From positions 196,942 through 260,941 of the forward strand of contig WBZZ01001156.1 in assembly GCA_019918135.1 (NCBI GenBank): a stretch of DNA of 64,000 bases, written 5' to 3'. The notes beneath the pieces were generated by a model, which saw nothing but the letters and a program-made list of their open reading frames with translations, had not been told where the DNA came from and ran no database searches. Both the position numbers and the translations under genes were made by a program. This document shows, one piece after another, positions 52,979 to 64,000 of the stretch. The DNA is from Paulinella micropora. Lineage: Eukaryota; Cercozoa; Imbricatea; Euglyphida; Paulinellidae. Each line of letters starts with the position of its first letter. Within the stretch, counting starts at the first letter, position 1.

Positions 52979-54075
52979 TCACATACGACCACGTCCACGT
53001 CCACGTCCACGTCCACCCGCAGCACGACGTGCGCGGCGACGTCCGCGCAAACGGATTCCTGAGTTACGCATTCTCCAACTTGCGTCGGAGCGATCTGAAT
53101 CATCTACAATATGGATAGCATCATGTTAAGGAGGAGAAGAACAAGAAGAAGAAGAAGAAGAAGAAGAAGAAGAAGAAGAAGAAGAAGAAGAAGAAGAAGA
53201 AGAAGAAGAAAACTAATACCATGCTTTTCTTCCTCTGAACCAGAAGATCGATCAGACGATGAGTCAGTTGATGAACTGGAAGATGAAGTATCAGATAAGT
53301 CATCCTCTGAATCTGCCACTGGTTCTGCAGGCTGAGCAGCACCAAGCTCTTCTTCCTCAGGGAACCCACAGTCGCATCGTTCGAAATGGTTCCACGCTTG
53401 TTCAATAAGCTCTGCCTTCTTGAACTGTTTCCGATCGGAGTTTTGCGTTGCAACACCATGCATTCTCATCCATGATTTCAATTCGCTAACTACCATCTGC
53501 TTGGACGCAAATTGCTTTTTTTCCTCTGACGATCTTAGCAACGTGAGAATTTTCCGCCAAGGCTCAGAAGCATTTCCAAATGCTAAATCCTGCTCCTGCT
53601 TTTCTTCGCTAGTAAGCTGTCTTGCACCACGCCATCTCGGGTGAGCTGGAGGACGTCCTTCATTAACAAAATAAGTGCGTGGTAAGGACAGCAGCTCTTC
53701 ATCGGTCAAACGCGTAAGTGCGTTCATTTTCTCCTGTCGTTCTTGAGGCAACTCCATCCAATTTACAGGTAGCTCGTCGATCAATCGAAATTCTGCTCTC
53801 CATTCCTTGCCTTTTGCATCGACACAGGACATATGAGCAGGACGGCCGGGCAGGCCGCCTTCGAAGTAATCTCCATCCACCTCTACTCTGGTCAAATTTC
53901 CACCTGCTAACATTTCCTCCACATGTGCTCGCTCATCCGGCCCTAGGTATTTAGTAGCCAAAGCACGAATATCCTTCTTCAGGCGCGGATTGACGAAGTA
54001 GCCGACTGGAAGCTTGGGAGGCATGTCGGTCGCTGTCATAAATAGAGAGAGAGATAGATAGATAGAACGAGAGAA

Positions 54076-54126
<51 letters not shown>

Positions 54127-57100
54127 AAGAGAAAGATAGATAATATTATTACCGGGGCGTCCGATAAACAAATTGATCGGTTCTCCTCTGGGATCATCAC
54201 GCACTCCATGAAAATCCTGTGCGTCTCCCCAAGTAGCGATCTCTACAGTCGGCAAAGCGTCAGGATCTTTCTTGGTGATTCTATATGCCAAGGGTTTGTT
54301 GTAGTTTTTGAAACTCTTGTTCATACACGGGCTAAAATGAGTCATCCAGTCGTAGTTACATCCGAGAACAACCAGCACATGCCTCTTCTTGTGCTGCTTC
54401 TTGAATGCAAGAATGAGCTTTAATAACGCTTGAGCGATGTTAGTTGTCAGGAAGGTGCTCTTCCACCCGATATCCATAACTCGAAATTCCTGATCATCTC
54501 CATCGTGCCCGTGCCCTGGTGGCTTGCGATGTGACTCTACTTGGAAACGGATTCCTCTGTCAACGACATTGAGCCCAAGGAAACCCAGCATCGCCCACGC
54601 GGTGTTATCACCAGCTCCGTCCCACTCAAGATATAATTTCCACGCTTGCATTGTGCGAGGGTTCCAAAGTTGCCAATGTAAAAGTGCGGCAAGCATAGTA
54701 ATGTTGCTGTTCGCGCCGTGTTCTACCGCGCCTTCAAGGTACGTCAGAATAAAATGCGTATCGGTAGTGTAGCAGGTATTGATTCCAACGCAAAGGCGAA
54801 ACACAATTTTTCCTTTGAAATCTTTCGCGGCGCGGCGGCAAGATGGGATCTTCACTGGCGGTTTCATATCGGCTGATATGACTGTGGCAGCAAAATCTGC
54901 TGGTGCTGCCTTCTTGCGCTGCATGCTGGCAACGCGGCACGCCCTGTGAATTTTGTGATGAAGCCTGCTACGGCGACGCCATTCTTGAGCTTCTACTTCA
55001 GTCCTGAAACCGTTAGAATGATCAGCAGCAAGCTCTGTGCAGATCTCGCATTTTGAGAAATCTCCTTCTGCAAAACAAACCTGTAATAAGTAATGATAAC
55101 GAAAATATGCATAATACCTCTGACAAACTTGACGTGCGGAAAATCCATGCGCCAAACTTTGTTGATCGTATTGTCTGTCGGAGGATTATTTGGATCAACT
55201 CGTTTCGAACAACCAAACCGAAGGCACATATCTTTCCAATTCTCGCGAACATAGTTTTGGACTCCTGCGTCCTGAGCCATTTCTTGCATCCTCCATATTC
55301 CGTCGCTGCATATCTCCGGGTAACTCTCCATGAACTTCTCGCAGAGTAATACTGCTACCACATCTTCTGTTTCAGGAACGGTTGAGTAGCTTTTTGTCAA
55401 AACCTTCGTGTTATTTGCAAGAAGTTTGTGTGCTCTTGACAAAACTTTATCACCGATCCCGTAAATACGCTGCCAGGCTACTTTGCACACAGCCTCCGTT
55501 AAATACATATACTGAAACGATCCAGTTTTTGTTTGAAACGATTCAAGCTGCGAAGCTGCCCAAGAATAAAGCTCACTGAGAGACGATGACGCATTCTTCG
55601 CTCTCGTGTAAAGCACATCACGCGTGTCGATAAATGAATAACACTTCCACTTTTTGCAGCAGACAGACTTAACTTCCCTGTCCAAGTCGGCGAAGGTAAT
55701 CCCCAACAGTTTTTGGAGCGCAGACGGTCTCTGAAGCTTCACTGCACCTTTCGTGCGACTTTTCATCGTGTAGGGGCGCGTTGGATTCTTACGTGGTCTG
55801 CTGTAAGGAATTGGTGATAATCTCATGATGTTATACAACAGCTCATTCGATTCCATAAGCTCGTCGAAGTTCAATCGAAGCTCGTTGGATAATTCCGCAT
55901 CGTCCACGCCGACCAGAGGAGGAAGCAATCCAGGGTTGATAGATGCAGCATCACCGTTTGAATCCGTATCTGAACACTCTTCGTCGACGTTCTACGCAAA
56001 CAAGATCGCTTATGAACATTAACCAGCATGAACATAGACAGGTAGAGAAAAAAAATTACCATGGAGCCAGTAGGAAGATATAGTCTAGAGCTGCTGCAGC
56101 TACTAACATCATATCCTGTAGTGACAGTAGAACTGTCTGACTGTTTCCAGCTGTCGAGGTTAGCATCAACGTCAGGAACACCTGCCTGTAAAAAAGAATC
56201 TTCTCAGTAATAATTTTCATTTATTTATTTTTTACCTGTGCATCACTCAAGCTTGATTTTTCTGTGATGACTGTAATGTCCGAGCTTTCCCTGGGCAGAA
56301 GCGTGCGGCGACTATCTGAAATTGAGGACACGCTGTCGAGAAGCTTCCTCTTTTTTTCCGGCGGAATAGATGATGACCTGGAGAGCGGTTGCTTTCCATC
56401 AGAACTAATACTGCTGACCGACGCTAAAAGTTCAACCTTTGCTTCATGAAGCAAGGAAATTGACTTAAGTGGAAGCGGATGTTCTTTCTCAGGAACGATG
56501 AAACATACATGACCAATGTCAGTCTCGAACAGGAAAACTGGGATTTTAGCTCCTTCCTTGGCAGCCTCTTTCAACCAGACCGGATGTGCATCGCTTGGCA
56601 GCGTAGCTATCTCTAGGTCTGGATTAGGTGCATAGCTGAGCAAAATCTCTTGATCTTTCGATATTGCGGTGGTGACAGTCACAATAGGAGTACCCTTGCT
56701 GACCTGACATTATTTACAACAATATTTATAGAAAAAATACAACACACGTAACAAAAACTTACATTGCATGGATGTATGTAACAACTAACATAATTTACCT
56801 TCACGTTCGGTCGGCAAGTGTCATCGTCGAGCTTGTTGAACCCTTGCGATGAAGAGTTGATGAGATGCATTGCATTCCTGCTCGATTCGTTAATGAATTT
56901 AATTGGATGCATCCCTGTTTGCAGGGAACTCCCAATTTTCATAGTGAAATGATCAGAAAATGCAGCATGATCTGCAGCACGCAAAGACTTTCCTCCTGGT
57001 TCGAGGAGCCCAAGCTGAAAAGAAGGAGGAAGGTATTTATCAGCAAAGACTCCGTAGCCACCACCACGGTGTGCCACATATATCGGCGCCTTGCTAGCCC

Positions 57101-57134
57101 TCAGCATGGCATACCTAAAGTTTGAAATACACAT
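52979..57134 (-). CDS. SET-like / DUF7869-like / SAP-like / RG-rich fusion protein, seven exons
   Basis: A consistent spliced model on minus: 57134-56799, 56703-56236, 56185-56060, 55991-55118, 55067-54153, 54032-53220 and 53103-52979. All six introns have GT-AG ends and every junction keeps phase, to a TGA at 52979. Exon 1-2 form a SET-like domain: GGGYGVFADKY, then DDDTCRPNVKV, then ISKDQEILLSYAP. Exon 5 has LYLEWDGAGDNTAWAMLGFL and KPPGHGHDGDDQEF, as in the DUF7869 family common in transposon-like proteins. Exon 6 holds a SAP-like segment (ELKSWMRMHGVAT). The last exon is RGRR/GRG-rich. A start upstream of exon 1 is possible. Role unknown, perhaps a domesticated or mobile gene. Confidence 0.6.
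53104..53219. repeat. (GAA)n microsatellite within an intron
   Basis: A (AAG)n tract (about 53137-53210) fills most of the last intron of the SET-like gene. ORFs that read it as poly-Leu or poly-Arg are artefacts. Confidence 0.85.
54033..54152. repeat. (TA)n/(GA)n microsatellite within an intron
   Basis: This 120-bp intron consists mainly of (TA)n, (GA)n and GATA repeats. Confidence 0.8.
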
Positions 57135-57144
57135 GAAAAAAATG

Positions 57145-57271
57145 GCAGCGCTTCCCGTTAGAGGGAATCACTAAAAAAAAAAAAGGACAGAGAAAGGCTC
57201 ACTGATAGAAGGCCACACACACTAGCTAGTTATACTAAAGCTAGTATCTATACTCCCCTCTTTAAACTATG
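57145..57271 (-). repeat. 130-bp interspersed element, copy 1
   Basis: Contains, on minus, GCATAGTTTAAAGAGGGGAG..., a TAGCTAGTGTGTGTGGCC core, and the end TCTAACGGGAAGCGCTGCC. It recurs at 60684-60826 and 62955-63105. Next to it lies an (AAT)n tract. Confidence 0.8.
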
Positions 57272-57272
57272 C

Positions 57273-57327
<55 letters not shown>

Positions 57328-57447
57328 TAATAACAATAATAATAATAATAATAGATTTATCAGTCAATTGGCCTTTGATCCTGTCGGACATGTGCCTCCA
57401 TTGGTAGCACGGGGCCGTTCGGTGACGCGGCTCCGCTCCAAAGACTC

Positions 57448-57510
<63 letters not shown>

Positions 57511-57511
<1 letters not shown>

Positions 57512-57780
57512 GTGCTTCTCTGTCAATGGCTGATGCATTTCTGCACATGCGCCTCCATCGTCTCACCCGTGAGGGGAGTACGAAGAATTGACGATAAGCT
57601 CTAATGACACCCCCGCAAGGGCAGTTCCAACACTTCCAGACGGGCCGGTATGTTCAATGAAAATACTGGTCCAGAAATAGACAGGTATGTTCAATGAAAA
57701 TACTGGTGGCACCGACGGGAATCGAACTGGCGACAGGGCCCAGATGGTAGAACTTGACCACTGGGCTATCACGGTGTCCA
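57511..57780 (-). repeat. tRNA-derived SINE, copy 1, with (TTA)n tail
   Basis: On minus it starts with a tRNA-like head (A box TAGCCCAGTGGTCAAG and B box AGTTCGATTCCCGT), then a body ending GGCTGATGCATTTC...GAGAAGCACT, then a TTA tail. A 40-bp segment with GTATGTTCAATGAAAATACTG is duplicated in the body, as it is in copy 4. Confidence 0.85.
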
Positions 57781-57828
<48 letters not shown>

Positions 57829-57829
<1 letters not shown>

Positions 57830-57950
57830 GTGCTTCTCAGTCAATGGCGAATGCATTTCTGCACATGTGCCTCCATCGTCTCACCCGTGAGGGGAGTACG
57901 AAGATTTGACGATAGGCTCTACTGACACCCCCGCAAGGCAGCTCCAAGCA
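57829..57950 (-). repeat. tRNA-derived SINE, copy 2, 5'-truncated
   Basis: Only the 3' half of the SINE body is present, from GAGCTGCCTTGCGGGGGTG to the AGCACT end before the TTA tail. 5' truncation is typical of target-primed insertion. Confidence 0.8.
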
Positions 57951-57952
57951 AC

Positions 57953-58034
<82 letters not shown>

Positions 58035-58045
58035 TATTGAAGAGG

Positions 58046-59246
58046 AAATGCAAAATCATGCCGGTCAGTTTCACAAACTTTTGTGCAGAGTTTTTTCCAC
58101 AGATTGTTGTGTACAGAAGAAAAGAATAGCATTCCCGCTCATTCTGAGCTGGGAAAAGAGCGGGAATGCTGTTACATCTTCTCGTAATGTCATGCTCTTA
58201 ATAAAATCTCTGCACAAAAGTTTGCAAAACAGCAATCCAAAAACGAGTTTCATCGAATTGCTGGTTTGTGAAAAATAGATTAAGCTGGGTCGTGCAATGT
58301 TAGGAAATGACATTTATAGCTTCAACAAACACGTTGCAGCAGAAACATGCAAGGGATGACATGAGTTGAGAGTACGTACTAGGAAGGAAATGCAAAATCA
58401 TGCCGGTCGGTTTTCACAAACTTTTGTGCAGAGTTTTTTCCTTAGATTGTTGTGTACAGAAGAAAAGAATAGCATTCCCGCTCATTCTGAGCTGGGAAAA
58501 GAGCGGGAATGCTGTTACATCTTCTCGTAATGTCATGCTCTTAATAAAATCTCTGCACAAAAGTTTGCAAAACAGCAGTCCGAAAACGAGTTTCATCGAA
58601 TTGCTGGTTTGTGAAAAATAGATTAAGCTGGGTCGTGCAATGTTAGGAAATGACATTTATAGCTTCAACAAACACGTTATAGCAGAAACATGCAAGGGAT
58701 GACATGAGTTGAGAGTACGTAGGAAGGAAATGCAAAATCATGCCGGTCGGTTTTCACAAACTTTTGTGCAGAGTTTTTTCCACAGATTGTTGTGTACAGA
58801 AAAAAAGAATAGCATTCCCGCTCATTCTGAGCTGGGAAAAGAGCGGGAATGCTGTTACATTTTCTCGAAATGTCATGTTCTCAATAAAATCTCTGCACAA
58901 AAGTTTGCAAAACAGCAATCCAAAAACGAGTTTCATCGAATTGCTGGTTTATGAAAAATAGATTAAGCTGGGTCGTGCAATGTTAGGAAATGACATTTAT
59001 AGCTTCAACAAACACGTTATAGCAGAAACATGCAAGGGATGACATGAGTTGAGAGTACGTAGGAAGGAAATGCAAAATCATGCCGGTCGCTTTTCACAAA
59101 CTTTTGTGCAGAGTTTTTTCCACAGATTGTTGTGTACAGAAAAAAAGAATAGCATTCCCGCTCATTCTGAGCTGGGGAAAGAGCGGGAATGCTGTTACAT
59201 CTTCTCGAAATGTCATGCTCTTAATAAAATCTCTGCACAAAAGTTT
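58046..59246. repeat. 340-bp tandem satellite, three full units and one partial
   Basis: Units start at 58046, 58388, 58728 and 59068 (spacing 342, 340, 340). Each unit contains two nested inverted repeats: CAAACTTTTGTGCAGAG/CTCTGCACAAAAGTTTG and AGCATTCCCGCTC/GAGCGGGAATGCT. They form a large hairpin of about 150 bases. Short ORFs inside are not genes. Confidence 0.9.
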
Positions 59247-59349
59247 GATAATAACACGACCCTTTTTCCACACGTTCAAATTTCAGACCGGCCCGAGAAA
59301 AATTTTAAGGTTGAAGGCGCTGACTGGTAGTTATGTCTTTGGAATTCAA

Positions 59350-60520
59350 CTCATTTTGCTCGTTTGTCAACGTGTAGGATCACTTTCTGACTCTGGCATG
59401 TCTACGAAGCACATTGCCAAGACTCTGCAAGCCATTCTCAAAAATTCGCGTGGGGAATTGTTCCTTAAAATCAACGGGTCTGCAGACGTGCTGCCCTTTG
59501 ATTGTGTGGAGATTCCCCACGCCGTCTTTTGCAAGCATGATCTGGTATATGCTTGCTCACTTACTTACTTACTTATTTATTTAATGTGCAACATGCAGGG
59601 CAAAGGCGATTTGGAGGAGTTGGTCCGCGGCTTCAGCTACACCTGGAATGCACAAGGTATTATGTATGTATGTATGTATTTATAATGCATGCATCGTAGG
59701 GATCCTGCTCAAGAATAAGCCTGTGCCCTGGGACGACGGATTGGGAGAAGCTCCTCCCGCAAAAAGGCAGAAGAGACAGGAGAAGGAGAAGGAGAAGGAG
59801 AAGAAGGAGAAGCAAAAAAAGAAGGACAAAGGGAAGGAGAAGGAGAAGGAGAAGAAGAAGGAGGAGGAGAAGAAGAAGAAGGAGGAGAAGAAGAAGAAGA
59901 AGGATGAAAAGGAGAAGAAGGAGGAGGAGAAGAAGAAGGAGGAGGAGGAGGAGGAGAAGAAGAAGAAGAAGGAGGAGGAGGAGAAGAAGAAGAAGAAGGA
60001 GGAGGAGCAGAAGAAGAAGAAGAAGAAGGAGGAGAAGAAGAAGAAGAAGAAGAGGGAGAAGGAGGAGGAGGAGGAGGAGAAGAAGAAGAAGAAGAAGGAG
60101 GAGGAGGAGAAGGAGAAGAAGGAGGAGGAGAAGAAGAAGAAGGAGGAGGAGGAGGAGAAGGAGGAGGAGAAGAAGAAGAAGAAGAAGGAGGAGGAGGAGA
60201 AGAAGAAGAAGGAGGAGGAGGAGAAGAAGAAGAAGGAGGAGGAGGAGAAGAAGAAGAAGGAGGAGGAGAAGAAGAAGAAGGAGGAGGAGGAGAGGAAGAA
60301 GAAAAAGGAGGAGGAGGAGGAGAGGAAGAAGAAGGAGGAAGAGGAGAGGAAGAAGGAGGAGGAAGAGAGAGGAAGAAGATGGAGGAGGAGGAGAGGAAGA
60401 AGAAGGAAGAGGAGGATGACCAGCTGAGTGGGTTTCCCCCTCTGGATTCGGGGAAGGTTCGCGTGTGGGCCCACAAAGGAATTTTCACATTCCTATCCGG
60501 ATTAGATTATCAAGACTGGT
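59350..60520 (+). CDS. Host gene with long Lys/Glu repeat, partial exon chain
   Basis: Three plus-strand exons join in frame: about 59371-59541 (DSGMSTKHIAKTLQAILKNS, DVLPFDCVEIPHAVFCKHD), 59598-59656 (GDLEELVRGFSYTWNAQ), and from about 59699 onwards. Introns are GT-AG. The third exon begins NKPVPWDDGLGEAPPAKRQK, then turns into about 200 codons of Lys/Glu repeat (59770-60415). It ends GFPPLDSGKVRVWAHKGIFT before running into a (TTA)n-filled intron. The repeat would form a long charged helix. Function not recognised. Confidence 0.5.
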
Positions 60521-60521
60521 A

Positions 60522-60826
<305 letters not shown>

Positions 60827-60842
60827 TTTTTTTAATTTCATA

Positions 60843-61358
<516 letters not shown>

Positions 61359-61624
61359 GGACACCGTGATAGCCCAGTGGTCAAGTTCTACCATCTGGGC
61401 CCTGTCGCCAGTTCGATTCCCGTCGGTGCCACCAGTATTTTCATTGAACATACCGCTCCGTCTGGACCAGTATTTTCATTGAACATACCGGTCCGTCTGG
61501 AAGTGTTGGAACTGCCCTTGCGGGGGTGTCATTAGAGCTTATCGTCAATTCTTCGTACTCCCCTCACGGGTGAGACGATGGAGGCGCATGTGCAGAAATG
61601 CATCAGCCATTGACAGAGAAGCAC
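61359..61624 (+). repeat. tRNA-derived SINE, copy 4
   Basis: Same organisation as copy 1, with A and B boxes at about 61367 and 61411 and a duplicated CATTGAACATACCG segment. A TTA tail follows to about 61680. Confidence 0.85.
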
Positions 61625-61680
<56 letters not shown>

Positions 61681-61707
61681 GCTTTTTCTTCTGTTCCTCT
61701 TTTATTA

Positions 61708-62693
<986 letters not shown>

Positions 62694-62709
62694 TATTATT
62701 ATTATTATT

Positions 62710-62882
62710 TAGGGAGTACATAGGCCATCGGTCCCTTTCCATGGGCTGATTGGTATAAAGCTCCTAGATTAATGTTCTATGCCGTCACTTCCTTTATTCC
62801 ACCGATTGGTGTGGAGACTTTCCTTATGGAATGGAGGACTGGATGCACATGGCCTTTTGGCTCAGCAATTGGCAGACGATAC

Positions 62883-62883
<1 letters not shown>
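62710..62883 (+). repeat. 170-bp TTA-tailed unit, unrelated to the others
   Basis: Single-copy in the window: TTAGGGAGTACATAGGCC ... GCAATTGGCAGACGATACAT, followed by TTA triplets. Position between arrays suggests another retroposed element. Confidence 0.5.
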
Positions 62884-62915
<32 letters not shown>

Positions 62916-62954
62916 ATTATTATTATTATTATTATATTGTTATTATTATTATTC

Positions 62955-63105
62955 GATAGCATAGTTTAGAGAGGGGAGTATAGATACTTAGCTTTAGTAT
63001 AGTTAGCTAGTGTGTGTGGCCTTCTATCAGTTATCAGTGAGCCTTTCCCTGTTTTTTTTTTTCGAGTATATTTCTTCTAACGGGAAGCGCTGCCATTTTT
63101 TTTTA
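62955..63105 (+). repeat. 130-bp interspersed element, copy 3
   Basis: GCATAGTTTAGAGAGGGGAG ... TAGCTAGTGTGTGTGGCC ... TCTAACGGGAAGCGCTGCC, with a small duplication (TATCAGTTATCAGTGAG). Confidence 0.8.
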
Positions 63106-63165
63106 ATTTAAACTCTCTTTTTATTATTATTATTATTATTCCTCTTTTGCTGCTGCTTTAATTAG

Positions 63166-63579
63166 CTTGCTCTTTAAGTTCACATCCGAGGACAACAAAC
63201 ATCGGGAGGGGGCGCTCGCGCTCGACGTTGCACTTACAAAGTACAACAATTTCGAACTGAAGGCGTCCACGCAAGTGGAGACATGTGAGGGTGAAACTTC
63301 ACCTTGTGCTCCCGGGTCTTTTTCCCTATAAGTATGAAAGATTTTTATAAACTGATTGTTTATTTTTTATTTGCAGGCTCTTCATTGTCTTTCCCATTGG
63401 TTGGCGCAAGAAGACTCCTGCGCAAGTCAATCGAGGTACTGTATGTTTTTCAAAATTCACAAGCTGCACATATTTTTTATACTTGGATGTTGCAGGATCG
63501 AAGCGCTTCATTTTTGCTGCGCGCGAGGTCGACACTGACGGCGATGGCAAGGCTGACGAAATCCAATATCAGCTCATGG
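63166..63579 (+). CDS. Host gene exons, protein with an EF-loop-like acidic motif
   Basis: Three exons join in phase with GT-AG introns: about 63166-63315 (FTSEDNKHREGALALDVALT), 63377-63435 (LFIVFPIGWRKKTPAQVNR) and 63496-63579. The third has REVDTDGDGKADEIQYQL, a calcium-loop-like Asp series. The setting also recalls the D-x-x-x-DGK-x-D stretch of TMEM231-like ciliary proteins, but the match is too short to name it. A further exon with WRKRELLLLYEANK may lie at about 63700-63752. It could belong with the Lys/Glu-repeat gene upstream. Confidence 0.45.
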
Positions 63580-63756
63580 GTTTTTTTTTGGTTTGTAAAC
63601 CTTAAACACTCTTGCATGCTTGATCCGTCGCCGATGGACTTCGAGAAGCAGGTGAAGCCCGCGTGGCTCCTCTACGTCGGTACCCCACGAACCCGCCTAT
63701 GATTTGCAACTGGCGGAAGCGGGAGCTTTTGCTTCTGTACGAAGCAAACAAGGTCA

Positions 63757-63767
63757 TTTCTTCTTCT

Positions 63768-63803
<36 letters not shown>

Positions 63804-63920
63804 ATTTTTCTTTTTCTTCTTCATATACATGTTATTATTCTTTTTCTCCACCAGCTCCATCTTTTTTTTTTTTGTTTTTTTTTTTTTTTTTTTTTGTTTT
63901 TGTTTTTTTTTGGCATCTTC
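63757..63920. repeat. (TTC)n and poly-T low-complexity tract
   Basis: CTT triplets (about 63760-63803) followed by long T runs. No gene. Confidence 0.85.
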
Positions 63921-64000
63921 CTTTTCTTTATTTTGCATATTTACTGCATGCTCGCCTGAAACGTTAGAAGAAGAATCAAAAAAAGGGCCCGACTGAGCCT

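Larger units (their letters stand above)
57271..58035. repeat. (AAT)n arrays interleaved with TTA-tailed elements
   Basis: Long AAT/TTA triplet arrays at about 57276-57353, 57448-57510, 57781-57828 and 57951-58033. Between the first two is an 85-bp unrelated unit (57360-57446), itself bounded by the triplets. Confidence 0.9.

Noticed and set aside
53111-53459. Arg-repeat and Phe/Leu-repeat ORFs
   Set aside because: Readings of the (GAA)n microsatellite in an intron of the SET-like gene.
58046-59246. CRISPR array
   Set aside because: Units of 340 bp with no short repeat-spacer alternation. No cas genes in the window.
58048-59330. Repeated 60-93 codon ORFs in the 340-bp satellite
   Set aside because: They recur only because the unit repeats, and they cross strong hairpins. 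No protein motif.

Overview
The window comes from a nuclear genome of a eukaryote that I cannot name, probably a protist or alga. It has spliced genes with short GT-AG introns (50-136 bp), Ty1/copia and Ty3-like retroelements, a tRNA-derived SINE, large (TTA)n arrays, and two copies of a Polinton/Maverick-class virus-like element. The first 1.47 kb is GC-rich and carries an open frame for an extracellular HYR-type protein. It changes abruptly into AT-rich viral sequence, which is either a real junction or an assembly chimera.

Layout. 1-1472: HYR-like gene (minus). 1473-13599: Polinton copy 1, truncated at both ends. 13600-15015: decayed host gene (minus) with palindrome-bearing introns. 15166-16524 and from 37349 on: a Ty1/copia pol fragment split by Polinton copy 2. 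16525-37342: Polinton copy 2, complete at 20.8 kb, with about 353-bp terminal inverted repeats and a perfect 6-bp target duplication (CCCACC). 38.3-43.4 kb: exons of unrecognised host genes. 43.9-46.8 kb: mostly non-coding. 46.8-52.4 kb: a rearranged Ty3-like retroelement, with gag and protease on plus and the integrase inverted on minus. 52979-57134: a seven-exon gene joining a SET-like domain to a DUF7869-like region, a SAP-like segment and an RG-rich tail. 57.1-63.1 kb: (TTA)n arrays, SINEs, LINE-like tails and a 340-bp satellite, with an exon chain encoding a Lys/Glu repeat protein. 63.1-64 kb: further exons.

The Polinton carries a full virus-like set. Protein-primed family B DNA polymerase handles replication and an rve integrase handles insertion. 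Particle genes are an A32-like packaging ATPase, an adenain-like protease, major and minor capsid proteins, and a small basic core-type protein. Surface genes are a long fibre with an S74 chaperone and a second fibre-like protein. Cargo includes a GIY-YIG nuclease, a VSR-like nuclease and two small ExoX-C-like proteins. Related AP2-like/zinc genes lie just inside both ends and point inwards. Many genes have frameshifts or stops, and most of these lesions are shared by the two copies. The strongest leads are an inverted fibre-tip module next to the S74 domain, a 30-bp perfect hairpin in the fibre gene, the SET/DUF7869 fusion, and palindromes recurring in host introns.
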